Part shown: one piece after another, positions 23,201 through 34,184 of the stretch
Layout: each line of letters begins with the position of its first letter
Numbering within the stretch: the stretch's first letter is position 1
DNA from: Mikania micrantha
Lineage: Eukaryota > Streptophyta > Magnoliopsida > Asterales > Asteraceae
Reading direction: 5' to 3'
DNA length: 64,000 bases
Assembly: GCA_009363875.1 (NCBI GenBank)
Contig: CM018690.1
Coordinates: 20,291,692-20,355,691, forward strand
The notes under the pieces: model-generated
What the model saw: the letters and a program-made list of their open reading frames with translations, nothing else
Database searches by the model: none
Told to the model about the DNA's origin: nothing
Program-made: the position numbers and the translations under genes

Positions 23201-24411
23201 AGGCGGTGTGAAAATTATGTTTGATTTTCGATTGTTATGCACCTTTGGAATATTTTTTGCAGGAAAATTCTGCGAAATTGTAATGTGAATTTCATGAAAA
23301 CGTACTTCCTCTGTTATAGCCTTATAGCCTCTCTCAAAACACGGTCACGCAACGCAACAGCAATTTTTATTTTTATTTTTTTTTCAAATGGCATTATAAA
23401 AAGGGGTTAAATATATCTTTACTTATGTCAACTATGTTTTAAATTCAACTACGATGATAATTTCAAATATTAAGACACGGATATTATTTTAAATCTTAAA
23501 TTATATATATAAAATAAAAGGGTTACGCTAACTATACCTTCTTTTGTAATTTTTTTACTTGTCATACCTCTTTATTAAGCTTTTTAAATATATAGAAGTA
23601 AGCATTATGTTTTTAATTATTAACTAAAAAGATTCATAAGCATTTAAAATTAAAACAACTACAAACATCACGGAATCATTATCATCATCATCAATTCATC
23701 GTTTAAAAATCAAATCAATACGAAAGATAAGCCTAAATAACCATAGTCGTACAAAAACTCAAACTCAATTAAAACGAGTATAAAACTCAAAATTAATTGA
23801 ACCAAGCATTCCTTTAACATCTGCGAAACTCTCTGCGTAAACCAAAGTTATTCACAATCTTAAACAAATCAAGAAAAATGTCTGTAAGAGCTCAGCGGTT
23901 CGACTTCGGTTCATCAAGCAACGAACACGAATTAGTTAGCTAAGATAGGTGTTTCATACACCATCACACTCATTTTTGTTCGAGAAAGTAAAGACATATG
24001 TTTGTAACAACGATTAGGTCTCAGTTCAATCGAATTTGAACAAAGATGAATTATGGTTCATACGATTAAATCTGATTTTTGATGAATTTATATTTTATAT
24101 TTTGTAGAGGGTGGTATGACAAGTAAGAAAGGGATATGTTTAGTAGAATTTAAGGTGAAAATAATATTTGGTGCATTTTCGTTGTGTTACAATGTTGAAG
24201 GGTTGATTTTGACAAATATATATTTAATATTTGAAGGGAGGGGGTATAACAAGTCAGAATGAAGAGTATATTTAGCCTGACCCAAAATAAAAACATTGGT
24301 TACTCTGATGTAAACTTTTAAAATATATCTGTCATAAAATCGATTGTCTTAACAATATAACCCAAAAAAAGGTTAGCACACATGCAAGTTCAATGACTAA
24401 ACCCAAAATAA
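23201..24411. other. intergenic DNA, no gene seen
   Basis: Promoter side of the GRDP gene and an AT-rich spacer. Nothing further was recognised between here and the next transposon. Confidence 0.45.
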
Positions 24412-24420
24412 TAAGTTAAA

Positions 24421-25505
24421 GAGTAAATTACTGATTATATCCTTTAAAAATATAGCAATTTGCTGGTTTCGTCCTTTGACTTCGAAAATTACTATGGGTG
24501 TCCTTATTTTGAAAATTTTGCACTGGTTTTGTCCTTTGTCACTAACCCCGTTAACTTATTCCGTTAAAACCCCCATGTGCCAGTCACATGAGGGGTAAAT
24601 TCGTCATTTCATCCCTTTTTTCTTCCCCACTCCACCTAGGGTTTTCAGATGCACTGGTTTCGTCCTTTTAATTTATCAATTCATTACGTTTGAGAAGCCG
24701 AAGAGGAAGAGAGAGCTGGCTGTATCATCGAGAAAAGAAGGCCCCATATGATGATGAATCGTCTTTTCTTCTTCTTCTTCCTCTTTACGAGTCTTTCGGC
24801 TTTTCCCGTCACTCGAATACACACCACCGCCATTGTTATTGAATTTAAAGAATTCCTCTTCTTCTTCTGTAAAAAATCCCATTTTGCACTCGTTCAGATT
24901 ATTGACGAATTATGTTATATTTCATCGAGATTTTGTTCAGGTTTTTATTTTGTTGCTGGTTATAAGGAATGGGAGTAAGAGAAATGGGTATGGTTGTTTT
25001 AACTGGTCATAATCATCGAATTACTGGCCATCTTCTTCGTCACCTCAAACCCTAGCTTCTGCAATCTCCTCACCTTCAACCAGACGCCGGAGATTAACAA
25101 ACATCGCGGTGGTTTTCCGGTACGTTCATCGACCGACGATGTTTGGGACGAAGTTGAATCGATATCGTTCCCTTGAATCTACAGATCGGAAATCTACTAA
25201 ACACGTTGTCTGTGCTAGCTTAGAGCAAAAATCTACAGATCGGTGGTGGTTGCCGGACGCCACAACCGGTGGTGGCTAGTGGTGGAAACTGTAAGGAAGA
25301 AGAAGAGGATGAAATGACGAATTTACCCTCATGTGACTGGCACATGGGGTTTTTAACGGAATAAGTTAACGGGGTTAGTGGCAAAGGACAAAACCAGTGC
25401 AAAATTTTCAAAATAAGGACACCCCTAGTAATTTTCGAAGTCAAAGGACGAAACCAGCAAATTGCTATATTTTTAAAGGACATAATCAGTAATTTACTTT
25501 TACTC
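24421..25505. mobile_element. non-autonomous MULE with about 200-bp TIRs, possible Pack-MULE
   Basis: Bounded by the perfect 9-bp direct repeat TAAGTTAAA (24412-24420 and 25506-25514). The termini are long inverted repeats: GAGTAAATTACTGATTATAT on the left, mirrored by ATAATCAGTAATTTAC near 25480-25500, and similar for about 200 bp inward. The right terminus carries a small TTTTAC duplication. Long TIRs plus a 9-bp target duplication define Mutator-like elements. The core (about 24640-25300) has gene-like sequence. On the reverse strand 24882-24676 reads as a Glu-rich acidic segment (EEEEEFFKFNNNGGG, KTRKEEEEEE), and 25040-25200 is CG-richer. I take this as possible captured host sequence; no transposase is present. 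Confidence 0.8.
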
Positions 25506-25590
25506 TAAGTTAAATTTCACTTGACAAGTGACAACATGTAATAATGAAACTCATTCAATGTAACAATTCAGTTTGTTTCAGTATTATAAT

Positions 25591-26330
25591 ACTATGTTAT
25601 AAACCCGTGTATTACCCGATTGATCATAAAATATTAAATAGTTAATAATAAAAACTTAAGAATTACAAAACAATGTTTTGGTATAAAATGATTAAAGTAA
25701 AATATAAACAAGTATTTTATGTGATAGACCAATAATTAAAACTCTAATAACTAAATAATTAGTATCTGACCTTCTTAGTTTGTTACAACAGAGTTTTTAA
25801 ACTATGATTTTAATTTATAAACTATGACGTTGAAAACTTCATGTAGTTTTTTCTGTCAAAAGTATTATTTTCTCTATTATTTCTATAACTTTTGGTTTTT
25901 TAAAAAATCATTTTTAAACATTTTGTTTAAACAAATGTTATTTGTTTATAAAAATCATATTGTTTAAAAACTCATATTTATAGTTAATTTTATTTTAAAA
26001 AAACATCTTTTGAGAAAACTTGTTTTCTAGAAAATTATAATTTTTATAAGAAAATTCTAATTTTTAGAAAAAAGTACATATTTTATGAACTTTTTAAATG
26101 TGCTTTTTTAATAAAAATTACGTTTTAATTTATTTAAAACTATTTTTAATTCTTAATATGAAAGAGATAAATAATGTGATTGATGTTATAATTATTTAAT
26201 AGGAGAGATAATTTAATTATTTATTAAGAAAGATAATTAAATGAAATAATAATAACATGACATGTTGCAAATAGTGTTCTAAAAACATAACAAGTGATAA
26301 AATTGATTTTTGTTTATTATAGTAGTAAGA
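25591..26330 (-). mobile_element. non-autonomous Helitron, copy 3 (diverged 3' end)
   Basis: On the reverse strand it begins TCTTACTACTATAATAAAC after an A. It ends near the interrupted hairpin CGGGTAATACACGGG followed by TTTATAACATAG. It shares the end structure and the GACATG-GTTG-like subterminal word with copies 1 and 2, but the hairpin and terminal CTRR have decayed. It is longer (about 740 bp) because of AT-rich expansion and has no gene. Confidence 0.55.
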
Positions 26331-26559
26331 TAAGATAAGATAAAAGATTATACATTAGTTTATTTTTTAATATTAAGGTAATAATAACTATTTAAAAATT
26401 GTACATGTTAATTGATGAAAATTAATACGTTAGTGATTTCTATGTACCATAAACAATCAACAGAAAATTTAAAATGTTACTGGAAATTTAAATTGTTACG
26501 TTTCATGTTGACGAAAATTATAACTTTTTAAATACCTTTAGATTTGTACTTTCAAATTT

Positions 26560-27595
26560 GAGTTAATTACACGGATGGTCCCTGTGGTTTACCCATATTG
26601 CACGGATGGTCCCTAACTTCGAGAAATTACAACGGTGGCCGAAAAGTTTGCAAAAACGTAACAATGATGGTCCCTGGGTTGGATGGGCGTTATCTTTTTC
26701 CGTTAAATTTCAAAAAATGACCAAAATACCCTTACCCATTACCCCTTACGTCACATCCATTTTCTTTTCTTTATTTTATCAGGTGCTGTACGTGCTCACC
26801 TCCGGTACATCACTCGCCGGCACATCACCATCTCCGGCACATCACCATCTCCGGCACATCACCACCGCCGGCACATCACCATCTCCGGCACATCACCACC
26901 GCCGGCACATCACCATCTCCGGCACATCACCACCGCCACCTTCACACACCTTCCGGCGTCTCCTTATCGCCGTAATCGTCGGCGAGTAAATCGTAGACAT
27001 CCTTCCCGCGCCTCCGATCAGTCGAGTAAATCGCAAAGATGATCCCCGGCGCCTCCGATCGGTATGATTTTATAAGATCATCGTCCTGTGAAGATGAAGA
27101 TGAGATCCTCACCGGCTCCTCCGAGTAAATCGCAGACATCCTCCATGGCGCCGAGTAAATCGCAGAGATCCTGCCGGTGGTGCGTGTGCCGGAGATGGTG
27201 ATGTGCCGGCGGTGTATATGCAAGCGTGTAAGTGTGTGTATACGTGGGTTTCAAGGATGCTTCGATGGTGGGGGTTGGTGTGGCCGGATGCGGTGGTTGC
27301 CGGAGGAGGTGGTTGGTGTGGTTGCCGGAGGAGGTGGTTGGTGTGGTTGCCGGAGGAGTTGGTTGCCGGAGCTGGTGATGGTGTGTATCTACACATTTAT
27401 TTTTTTTGTTTTTTAATTATAAGGGTATTTTAGTCATTTCACACACATTTAACAGAAAAAGTTAACAGACATCCAACCCAGGGACCATCTGTGTTACGTT
27501 TTTGCAAACTTTTTGGCCACCGTTGTAATTTCTCGAAGTTAGGGACCATCCGTGCAATATGGGTAAACCACAGGGACCATCCGTGTAATTAACTC
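26560..27595. mobile_element. non-autonomous MULE, sibling of the autonomous copy
   Basis: Flanked by the perfect 9-bp direct repeat TTCAAATTT (26551-26559 and 27596-27604). The 170-180-bp TIRs start GAGTTAATTACACGGATGGT and are very similar to those of the autonomous element at 27620-32464, though not identical. The interior holds GC-rich minisatellites instead of genes: CACATCACCATCTCCGG-type units at about 26815-26940 and GGTGGTTGGTGTGGTTGCCG units at about 27295-27370. The many overlapping reading frames are translations of these repeats. Mobilisation in trans by the neighbouring transposase is plausible. Confidence 0.88.
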
Positions 27596-28016
27596 TTCAA
27601 ATTTTGATAATTTTAATAAGAGTTAATTACACGGATGGTCCCTGTGGTTTGCCCATATTGCATGGATGGTCCCTAACTTCCAGAAATTACAAGCTTGGCC
27701 AAAAAGTTTGCAATTTTGTAACATGGATGGTCCCCAGCATGGATGGCCGTCTATTTCTTCCGTTTAATCTGATCACGTGCAACGCACAAGAGGGTATTTT
27801 AGTCTTTTCAGGTTCCTAATAACGAACGTCCGCTACATCATCATCCACATCACTATGATCACTGTAGAATCACTCTGATTTCCCTCCCATACTTCTTCAT
27901 CGTCGTGACGCTCCCAATCCCACTCAAAATTGTCGAAGGCTCTGTCGATTGTATGCGCACGGTTGCAAACCAAAAAATCCCCAAATCGTGCTGAAACAGG
28001 AGTGGAAAATTTTAGA

Positions 28017-31000
28017 ATGAATATGCATTGGTCGATTAGGACAACGAACAGTGAGTTTAGCCCCATCATTGCATATGGTATGAACTGAAGAATACATTTT
28101 TAAGTTGATTTCTTTATTTATTATGATGATGTTATTGTTGTTGAACAGATGGGCAACCGAATTACTTCTCTTTCAAACTTCACCATGGAGGCGTGTTCAA
28201 AAAATTCCCAGGAAGAAGGTATGTTAACGGTAGGGTTTCGTTCATAGACAACTTGGACATAGATGCGTTTTCAGTACATGAAATTGATTGGATGGTTAAA
28301 GATTTAGATCTTTACAAACCAGGAGTACAATATTTCTATCATTTTCAAATACCAGGAAAGGATTTGGATTTTGGATTAGTAGCGTTAGGAAACGATAGTG
28401 ATGTTTTAAATTTAGCTCAGTATGTTAAAAAATTCAAAGTTATTAATGTGTTCATTGAAATTGGGAAGACTAATTTGGATACGTATGATCACTTGCCACA
28501 TTCATCTAAGGTTGTTATTGAGGAAATAGTTGATGTAGTACCCAAACCACTGCTTATTACATGGGAGAGTGTGGATAAGGAGGTTAGTGTGGACAAGGAC
28601 GTTAATGTGGACAAGGAAGAGGTTATTGGAAACAAGGAGGTCAGTGTGGAATGGGATGTTAGTGTGGACATGGATGTTAATGTGGACAAGGAGAATATTG
28701 CAGACAAGCAGGTAGGTGGTTCTGTTGTTTGTGAAGGAGCAGATTATGAATGTGGTAATATTGACTCATCTGTTATAGATGGTTACAATTTTGATGATAT
28801 AGACTTCTCCAAAGTATTTCCAAATGATGCATCTGATTCAGAAGGCAGTGAATTTGTTGACAAGGAAAACGAAATGGATGAGGTTGATGTAGACATGACA
28901 GACTTCATTGATCATGTTATTCCAAGTAGGTCAGATGATGATTTAAGTGACAAAGAAGGATCCGGTGGGCTTGATAGTGAAGAAGACTTTGATGCAGGAT
29001 CTTATAAGGGAATTGAAAGTGATGAAGAATTGAATGCAGATACACATCTTGGTGATGGCAATGAAGACTTACTATATGAAGAGAACATGAGCTACGAGTC
29101 CTTCGATAGCCTAACTGATTCTTCCATGGATGATTTTGAGACCAGAAGGAGCAGAAAGTTGAGGTCTTTAAGGAGGAAAAAACAGGTAAGTAGCCTCTTC
29201 TTTTTCGTATGCTTATTTGTTATATGTTAAATGAATATGATGTTTACTTTTTTATGAAGGCAACAAGTTCAATTGAAGATGTTACTTTTTTTGTGGGACA
29301 AACATTTGGAAATCCCAAAGATATAAGAGAATTGGTTAGAAGACACTCAATACAGACAAGAAGGGAGTTGTCATTCCTTAGAAATGACAACCATAGAATA
29401 AGAGTTGTTTGTGAAGGATGTGTGCCTACTCCCAGCAAAGGTGATGGGCCTGATGGTGCAATTGGGCCTAGTAAAACAAAGTTTTCAACAAGTGGGCCTA
29501 CATCAACAAAAAAACACCTAATTCGGAAAAACAGGCTTGATAAAGTGGAGTGCCCTTGGCTTCTATACATAGCCAAAGACACCTCATCGGAAGAGACATG
29601 GATCTGCAAAACATACAAACCTAACCACAATTGCTTAAAATCCCGGAATAATCAATTTTTCACCTCCGAATTTATGTCAAAGGAGGATTGGGTGGTGAAT
29701 CAGGTGGAATCTAACCCAAAAATCTCAATCAGAAGTATTCAGGAGCAGCTTGCTAGGAAGTACGAGCTCTCAGTTTCTAGAATGAAAGCATTTAGGGCAA
29801 AGATCAAAGCATCTAATCTAATTCAAGGCAATTACAATGAACAATACGCTAGCCTTCGTGATTATGTAATGGAGCTTCAAAATAGTAACCCAGACACAAC
29901 AGTAAAGTTTGCTGTTGAGGCAGAGCACAACCCGGATGCTGAAACTAGGGTTTTCAAAAGAATCTACATCTGTTTAGGTCCATTGAAGAAAGGATTCAAG
30001 GAATGTAAAAGAGATTTGTTAGGTTTAGATGGAGCATTTCTGAAAGGCCCCTATCCTGGGCAAATTTTGACAGCTGTAGGTTTAGACCCTAATAATGGAA
30101 TATATCCATTGGCATATGCTGTGGTAGAGGCAGAGAACAAGGACTCATGGATCTGGTTTTTGCAATGTCTTCAAGATGATCTTGAACTACCAACTGCTGC
30201 AAATTTCACATTTATATCTGACAGGCAAAAGGTAACTTATTTGGTTTTGGTAGGTTATTGCAAAAGTATTTTGCTTACAAGAGTATTTATTATTATGTGC
30301 TACATAGGGAATCATACCAGCAATTACAAGAGTATTTCCAGTTGCAGAGCATAGGTATTGCCTGAGGCATATTCACCAGAATATGAAGCAATATTGGAGG
30401 GGTAAAGCATACAAAGATTGTTTATGGAATTGTGCCACATCACTGACAGGTAGAATTTAATAATGCCTAAGCTTAATTTATGTAATATAAATTAACAACA
30501 TTTATGTAATTTTTTTTTGTCAAGCAGTACCTGAATTTAAATCTAAGATGGTAGAACTAAAGAAGTACAATTTGGAAGCTTTTAAGTGGTTAGATAAAAT
30601 ACCCCCAAAACACTGGTCAAGATCCCACTTCACTGGTATTAACTCTTATATCTCCTATTACATAATGATCAATTATAACAACATACTAATGATACCAAAT
30701 TTATAAATACTTGTAGGAAGGGCCCATTCTGATGTTTTACTTAACAACATGTGTGAAGTTTTAAATGCAAAAACAGTTGATGGTAGGGAGAAACCAATCA
30801 TATCTGCTTTGGAGTTCATTAGAGAGTATCTTATGAAGAGGATTGTGAATGTCATGAAGTTAATTGAAAAGTGCAATGGTCCGCTTACACCTGGTGCTAC
30901 AAAACTTCTTGATGTGGCGAAAAGAGATGCTTCAAGATGCAATGTAATTTGGAGTGGTGGTAATAAGTGGCAGGTAAGTGGTCCTTCATTAAAGGAACAA

Positions 31001-31435
31001 GTTGTTGTTGATGTGTTATCTAGAGTTTGTAGTTGTAGGAGATGGGAATTGACAGGAATCCCATGCATGCATGCTGTGGCAGTCAACTGGGATATGGCAC
31101 TCAATGGCCAGGAGGTTGGAACCACTGAGTCATGGGTCAATGAGTGTTACTATCTTGAAACATGGAAAAAGGTATATTCCTTTCATATAGGTCCATTAAA
31201 TGGTCCTAATTTGTGGCCAAAATCTCCATGTCCAACTACATTCACACCACCATTGCATCATACCCCTGTTGGAAGACCCAAGAAACGAAGGAGAAGAAAC
31301 CAGGTTGAGCTTGAAGATGACATGGAAAGAAAAGGCAAATTGACAAGAAAATGGAGGACTGTCACTTGTGGAAAATGCAAGAAAAGAGGGCATAATTCCA
31401 GGGGCTGCAAAGGGCAAGAAGAAACAACTTCTTGA
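28017..31435 (+). CDS. MULE transposase (mudrA-like)
   Basis: Exons 28017-28077, 28149-29185, 29260-30231, 30308-30449, 30525-30635 and 30717-31435. All introns are GT-AG and in phase, joining to 1014 codons including stop. The ATG at 28017 is the first after an in-frame stop near 27866. Order: PB1-like N-terminal domain (SFKLHHGGVFKKFPGRRYV; about residues 20-120); a long acidic linker with VDKEV/VDMDV repeats (about 150-350); MuDR DNA-binding-like region; MULE DDE transposase with LDGAFLKG (Asp about 622), SDRQKG (Asp about 686), CLRHIHQNM and NNMCEVLN (Glu about 788); SWIM zinc finger CSCRRWELTGIPCMHAV (about 879-895); CCHC knuckle CGKCKKRGHNSRGC near the C terminus (about 991). It cuts and inserts DNA at the TIRs in the nucleus. 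No disabling change was seen. Confidence 0.9.
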
Positions 31436-31804
31436 TTTTTCTTCATTTGTAGTTGTTGAACTATCTTTTATTTATGACCTTATGCTTATGTAATAGGTGT
31501 TTCGGTGTTTGTTTTTAAGTAGTACTTTGTATTAAGACATTTCTAGACATTTCTATTATGGCTGTTAATGTAATGCTTATTTTGGAGTTTCTAATTATGT
31601 TCATCAAAATTGTAAAACACTCATCTTGGGTATTAGTGTTAACTGCTGAACATAGCAGAACCAGTTATCATTTTCATATCATTACATATCAAACAGTGGA
31701 TAAACCACATTACATCAAAATGTGCCAAATAAACCATATCCAAAAAAAAGGCTAACATCGTTCAAAATACTAAACCCATACTTCAAATACACATCACTGA
31801 CAAA

Positions 31805-32176
31805 TTAAAAGAGCACCATATACCCTATAACTAAAACTAAAACAAAGATCGTAGTGTCCTTGGCTTTGATTTTTGACTTCAACCTTTCAATCTCCTCATC
31901 AGCATTGTTCTTTGCCCTCAACAGACCGGGTATGACATCAACGGCACGGGGGCACATCGGTGGATCAACCCACCCCAGAAATCGCCTGCATTGCCCTACC
32001 TGTAAAAGTAAAAACGAAACTAACTTAACTACTCGTCTTTTGGGATCGAAAGATTCAAACCTGTTGAAGAAAAAAGAGCTTACCGGTCTTGGACAGGAGT
32101 GGAAACGACGTCCGGGATTCAGACTGGTCCATGAAGTTCGAATTATGGCTATTCTTCCACAGTCGCACATCGCCAT
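31805..32176 (-). CDS. GRF-type zinc-finger, coiled-coil, tail-anchored-like protein of the MULE
   Basis: Two exons on the reverse strand, 32176-32084 and 31999-31805, joined by a GT-AG intron (GTAAGC to TTTTACAG) into 95 residues. The GRF finger covers about residues 1-50: CDCGRIAI, then NPGRRFHSCPRP, then QCRRFLGWVDPPMC, with the Gly-Arg-Arg-Phe core and the Cys ligands in place. An acidic/basic coiled coil (NADEEIERLKSKIKAKD) follows, then a hydrophobic C-terminal segment (TTIFVLVLVIGYMVLF) that could anchor it in a membrane. GRF fingers bind single-stranded nucleic acid in proteins such as APE2, TOP3A and NEIL3. The intron is 84 bp with no stop in frame, so a retained-intron form of 123 residues is also possible. 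Its role in transposition is inference from position. Confidence 0.8.
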   Translation of the reverse strand: MAMCDCGRIAIIRTSWTSLNPGRRFHSCPRPVSSFFFNRFESFDPKRRVVKLVSFLLLQVGQCRRFLGWVDPPMCPRAVDVIPGLLRAKNNADEEIERLKSKIKAKDTTIFVLVLVIGYMVLF

Positions 32177-32473
32177 TGAAGTCTTCAGGGAGGTGAGGAA
32201 GAAGACGGTTGGCCAAAAGTGAGGGAAAATTGATGAATCACCATAAATGAAGAGTTTTATACTTGCAAGAACCTGAAAAGACTAAAATACCCTCTTGTGC
32301 GTTGCACGTGATCAGATTAAACGGAAGAAATAGACGGCCATCCATGCTGGGGACCATCCATGTTACAAAATTGCAAACTTTTTGGCCAAGCTTGTAATTT
32401 CTGGAAGTTAGGGACCATCCATGCAATATGGGCAAACCACAGGGACCATCCGTGTAATTAACTCTTTTAATAA

Positions 32474-33690
32474 TTTATACCAGCTAAACATGCCAATTTC
32501 AGCATAGCATGTTTGCTACAAACTCAAAGTGAAGTAATTTTTGTCAACCTATCTATGATTCAATTTAATTTCATATGTCAAAAATTGTAAGTCATAATTC
32601 AAGTTATAAGTCTATCGTCATTGCACTTCTTATAAGAAACTCATATAAAAATAGTCCGCATATGCTAGGATATATATATAATTATATGTTAGTGATCAAT
32701 AGAAAGAGATTTTTACTTAAAAATAGTGTAAACCAATATAAGTTTCACATATGATATGTTAAAAAAAGAAGGAAAAGATAATTTATGTATAACATAAATT
32801 TTTATTTTTTTAGTTGTGTTCATTTTTGCTTTATGTTTTGTTTGAACTGGATTTTTGTTTTATTGTACTGAATTTTTATTTTTTAGACTGGATTTTCATT
32901 TTTTGTACTATATTTTTGATTTTTATTGTAAATTAACCATTCTAATACAATCGTTTTACAGTTGGACAAGGAAGAGAAATGGGTATCGATTGATCTGAGA
33001 CATAAATGAGTATCAAATTGTTTTGAGAATAGTTTTTCTCCTATGATGCATTCTATTATTTTTTTACCAGTCTTCTTTCTAAATCTTTGACTGCCATTTG
33101 TATTTGTAAGAATGTCATGTTTGGAGGATTAGTTTTGATTGAATATCATCAGTTGTCTCGCCATCTCTCAATTTCTTTAATTTCCTGATAGTAGATTCGA
33201 TCTCAACAGCCATCTAAAAATGATAAAGGGTTATGGTCTAGGATAACTCATGCGACTATTGGTGTTGAGAACCCATGCATTAGGTGAATTGTAGAGTATA
33301 ACAGAAAACAAAAACGAAATTTCTACCTGATGAATTGAAAGTCATGGCTAACATTTTCAAATCAAAGTATTTGTGTTTCACCCAAATTTTTGATCGGATA
33401 AAATTCAATTTGAAAACGAAGAACAAGTATGAATTTGTAATTCATTCTTGATGAACCAGAAACTTGATCGAATGAAACAGTATTTGAGATATGCATGACA
33501 AGGTCTAGACAACTACCTCTTGGACCCCGATCTCTTCAGAAAATCTGCCCTCAAACTCCCTCCAAGGACATGCAAATCTTTTTATGCATGTAGCCAGGAG
33601 CGAAGGATAGTTAGTGCCAGGGGCGTTGCCTCTTGTTTTTGCCCTCTGTAGTGTAATTTTTATGTGTTTTTCGTCCAGAATTTTAATACG
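32474..33690. other. intergenic DNA, no gene seen
   Basis: AT-rich spacer. Near 33540-33660 there is a mixed-composition block (TGCCAGGGGCGTTGCCTC) that is probably an old repeat fragment. No gene was recognised. Confidence 0.45.
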
Positions 33691-34184
33691 TGTTGAGTTC
33701 CTTGTTGATTATTTCAACATCATGAATGGATCATTAATCAATTCAATTAAATAACCATAAACAAACATCAATCAATTCATAAAGATACCTACTTGTTAAA
33801 AGACTTAATCATGTTCTTGATGATGATATGATTAGATAGAATCCTCTAATCTTCTTTCATGTCCAAGTTATGATGAAGAAATCTTATGTGTGGTGTTCTT
33901 CCTTACTTCTCATGGATTTTGATTAGAGAAAATATAATGATTATTTGGACATTAAGAAGAATTAGTTTAGTATGCCTCCATATTTATAGTTTCATATAAG
34001 GGCAATATTGTCCATCAAAATGTTGCCATGAAAGGACTATATTGCAATTATCAATAAATTGATACTTGCATCAACTTATACATAAGGGTTTATTGGTTAA
34101 TTATCAAAACTTAATAATAAACTAACTTATCAAATAGTCATAAGACCATATTATGAAAATAATTCTAACATTTCTCCCCTTGGA
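33691..34184 (-). repeat. probable Copia-type LTR with adjoining polypurine tract
   Basis: On the reverse strand the segment starts TGTTAGAATTATTTTCATAA and ends GGAACTCAACA, giving TG...CA ends over 480 bp (33691-34170). Directly before the reverse-strand start lies a purine run, TCCAAGGGGAGAAA (34184-34171), in the position and form of a polypurine tract. This suggests the 3' LTR of a reverse-oriented Copia-like element whose internal region, to the right, is decayed or lost. No Copia polymerase motifs were found and no partner LTR is in the window. Confidence 0.5.

Larger units (their letters stand above)
27620..32464. mobile_element. complete autonomous Mutator-like element with two convergent genes
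   Basis: The 4845-bp element has 196-bp terminal inverted repeats at 27620-27815 and 32269-32464 that read as identical. A perfect 9-bp target duplication TTTTAATAA lies at 27611-27619 and 32465-32473. It encodes a transposase (28017-31435, +) and a GRF zinc-finger protein (31805-32176, -) transcribed toward each other, with about 370 bp between their stops. Each gene begins within about 100-200 bp of a TIR, so the TIRs probably act as promoters, as in maize MuDR. Identical TIRs, an exact duplication and open frames all suggest recent insertion. Confidence 0.93.

Noticed and set aside
26606..27433. Several His/Pro- and Gly/Val-rich frames
   Set aside because: Translations of the minisatellites inside the non-autonomous MULE.
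27604..27819. Matching 71- and 65-codon frames at 27604-27819 (+) and 32238-32435 (-)
   Set aside because: Both are translations of the identical MULE TIRs, not genes.
28489..28707. Reverse frame with TSLSTLTS repeats
   Set aside because: Antisense of the acidic VDKEV repeat in the transposase exon.
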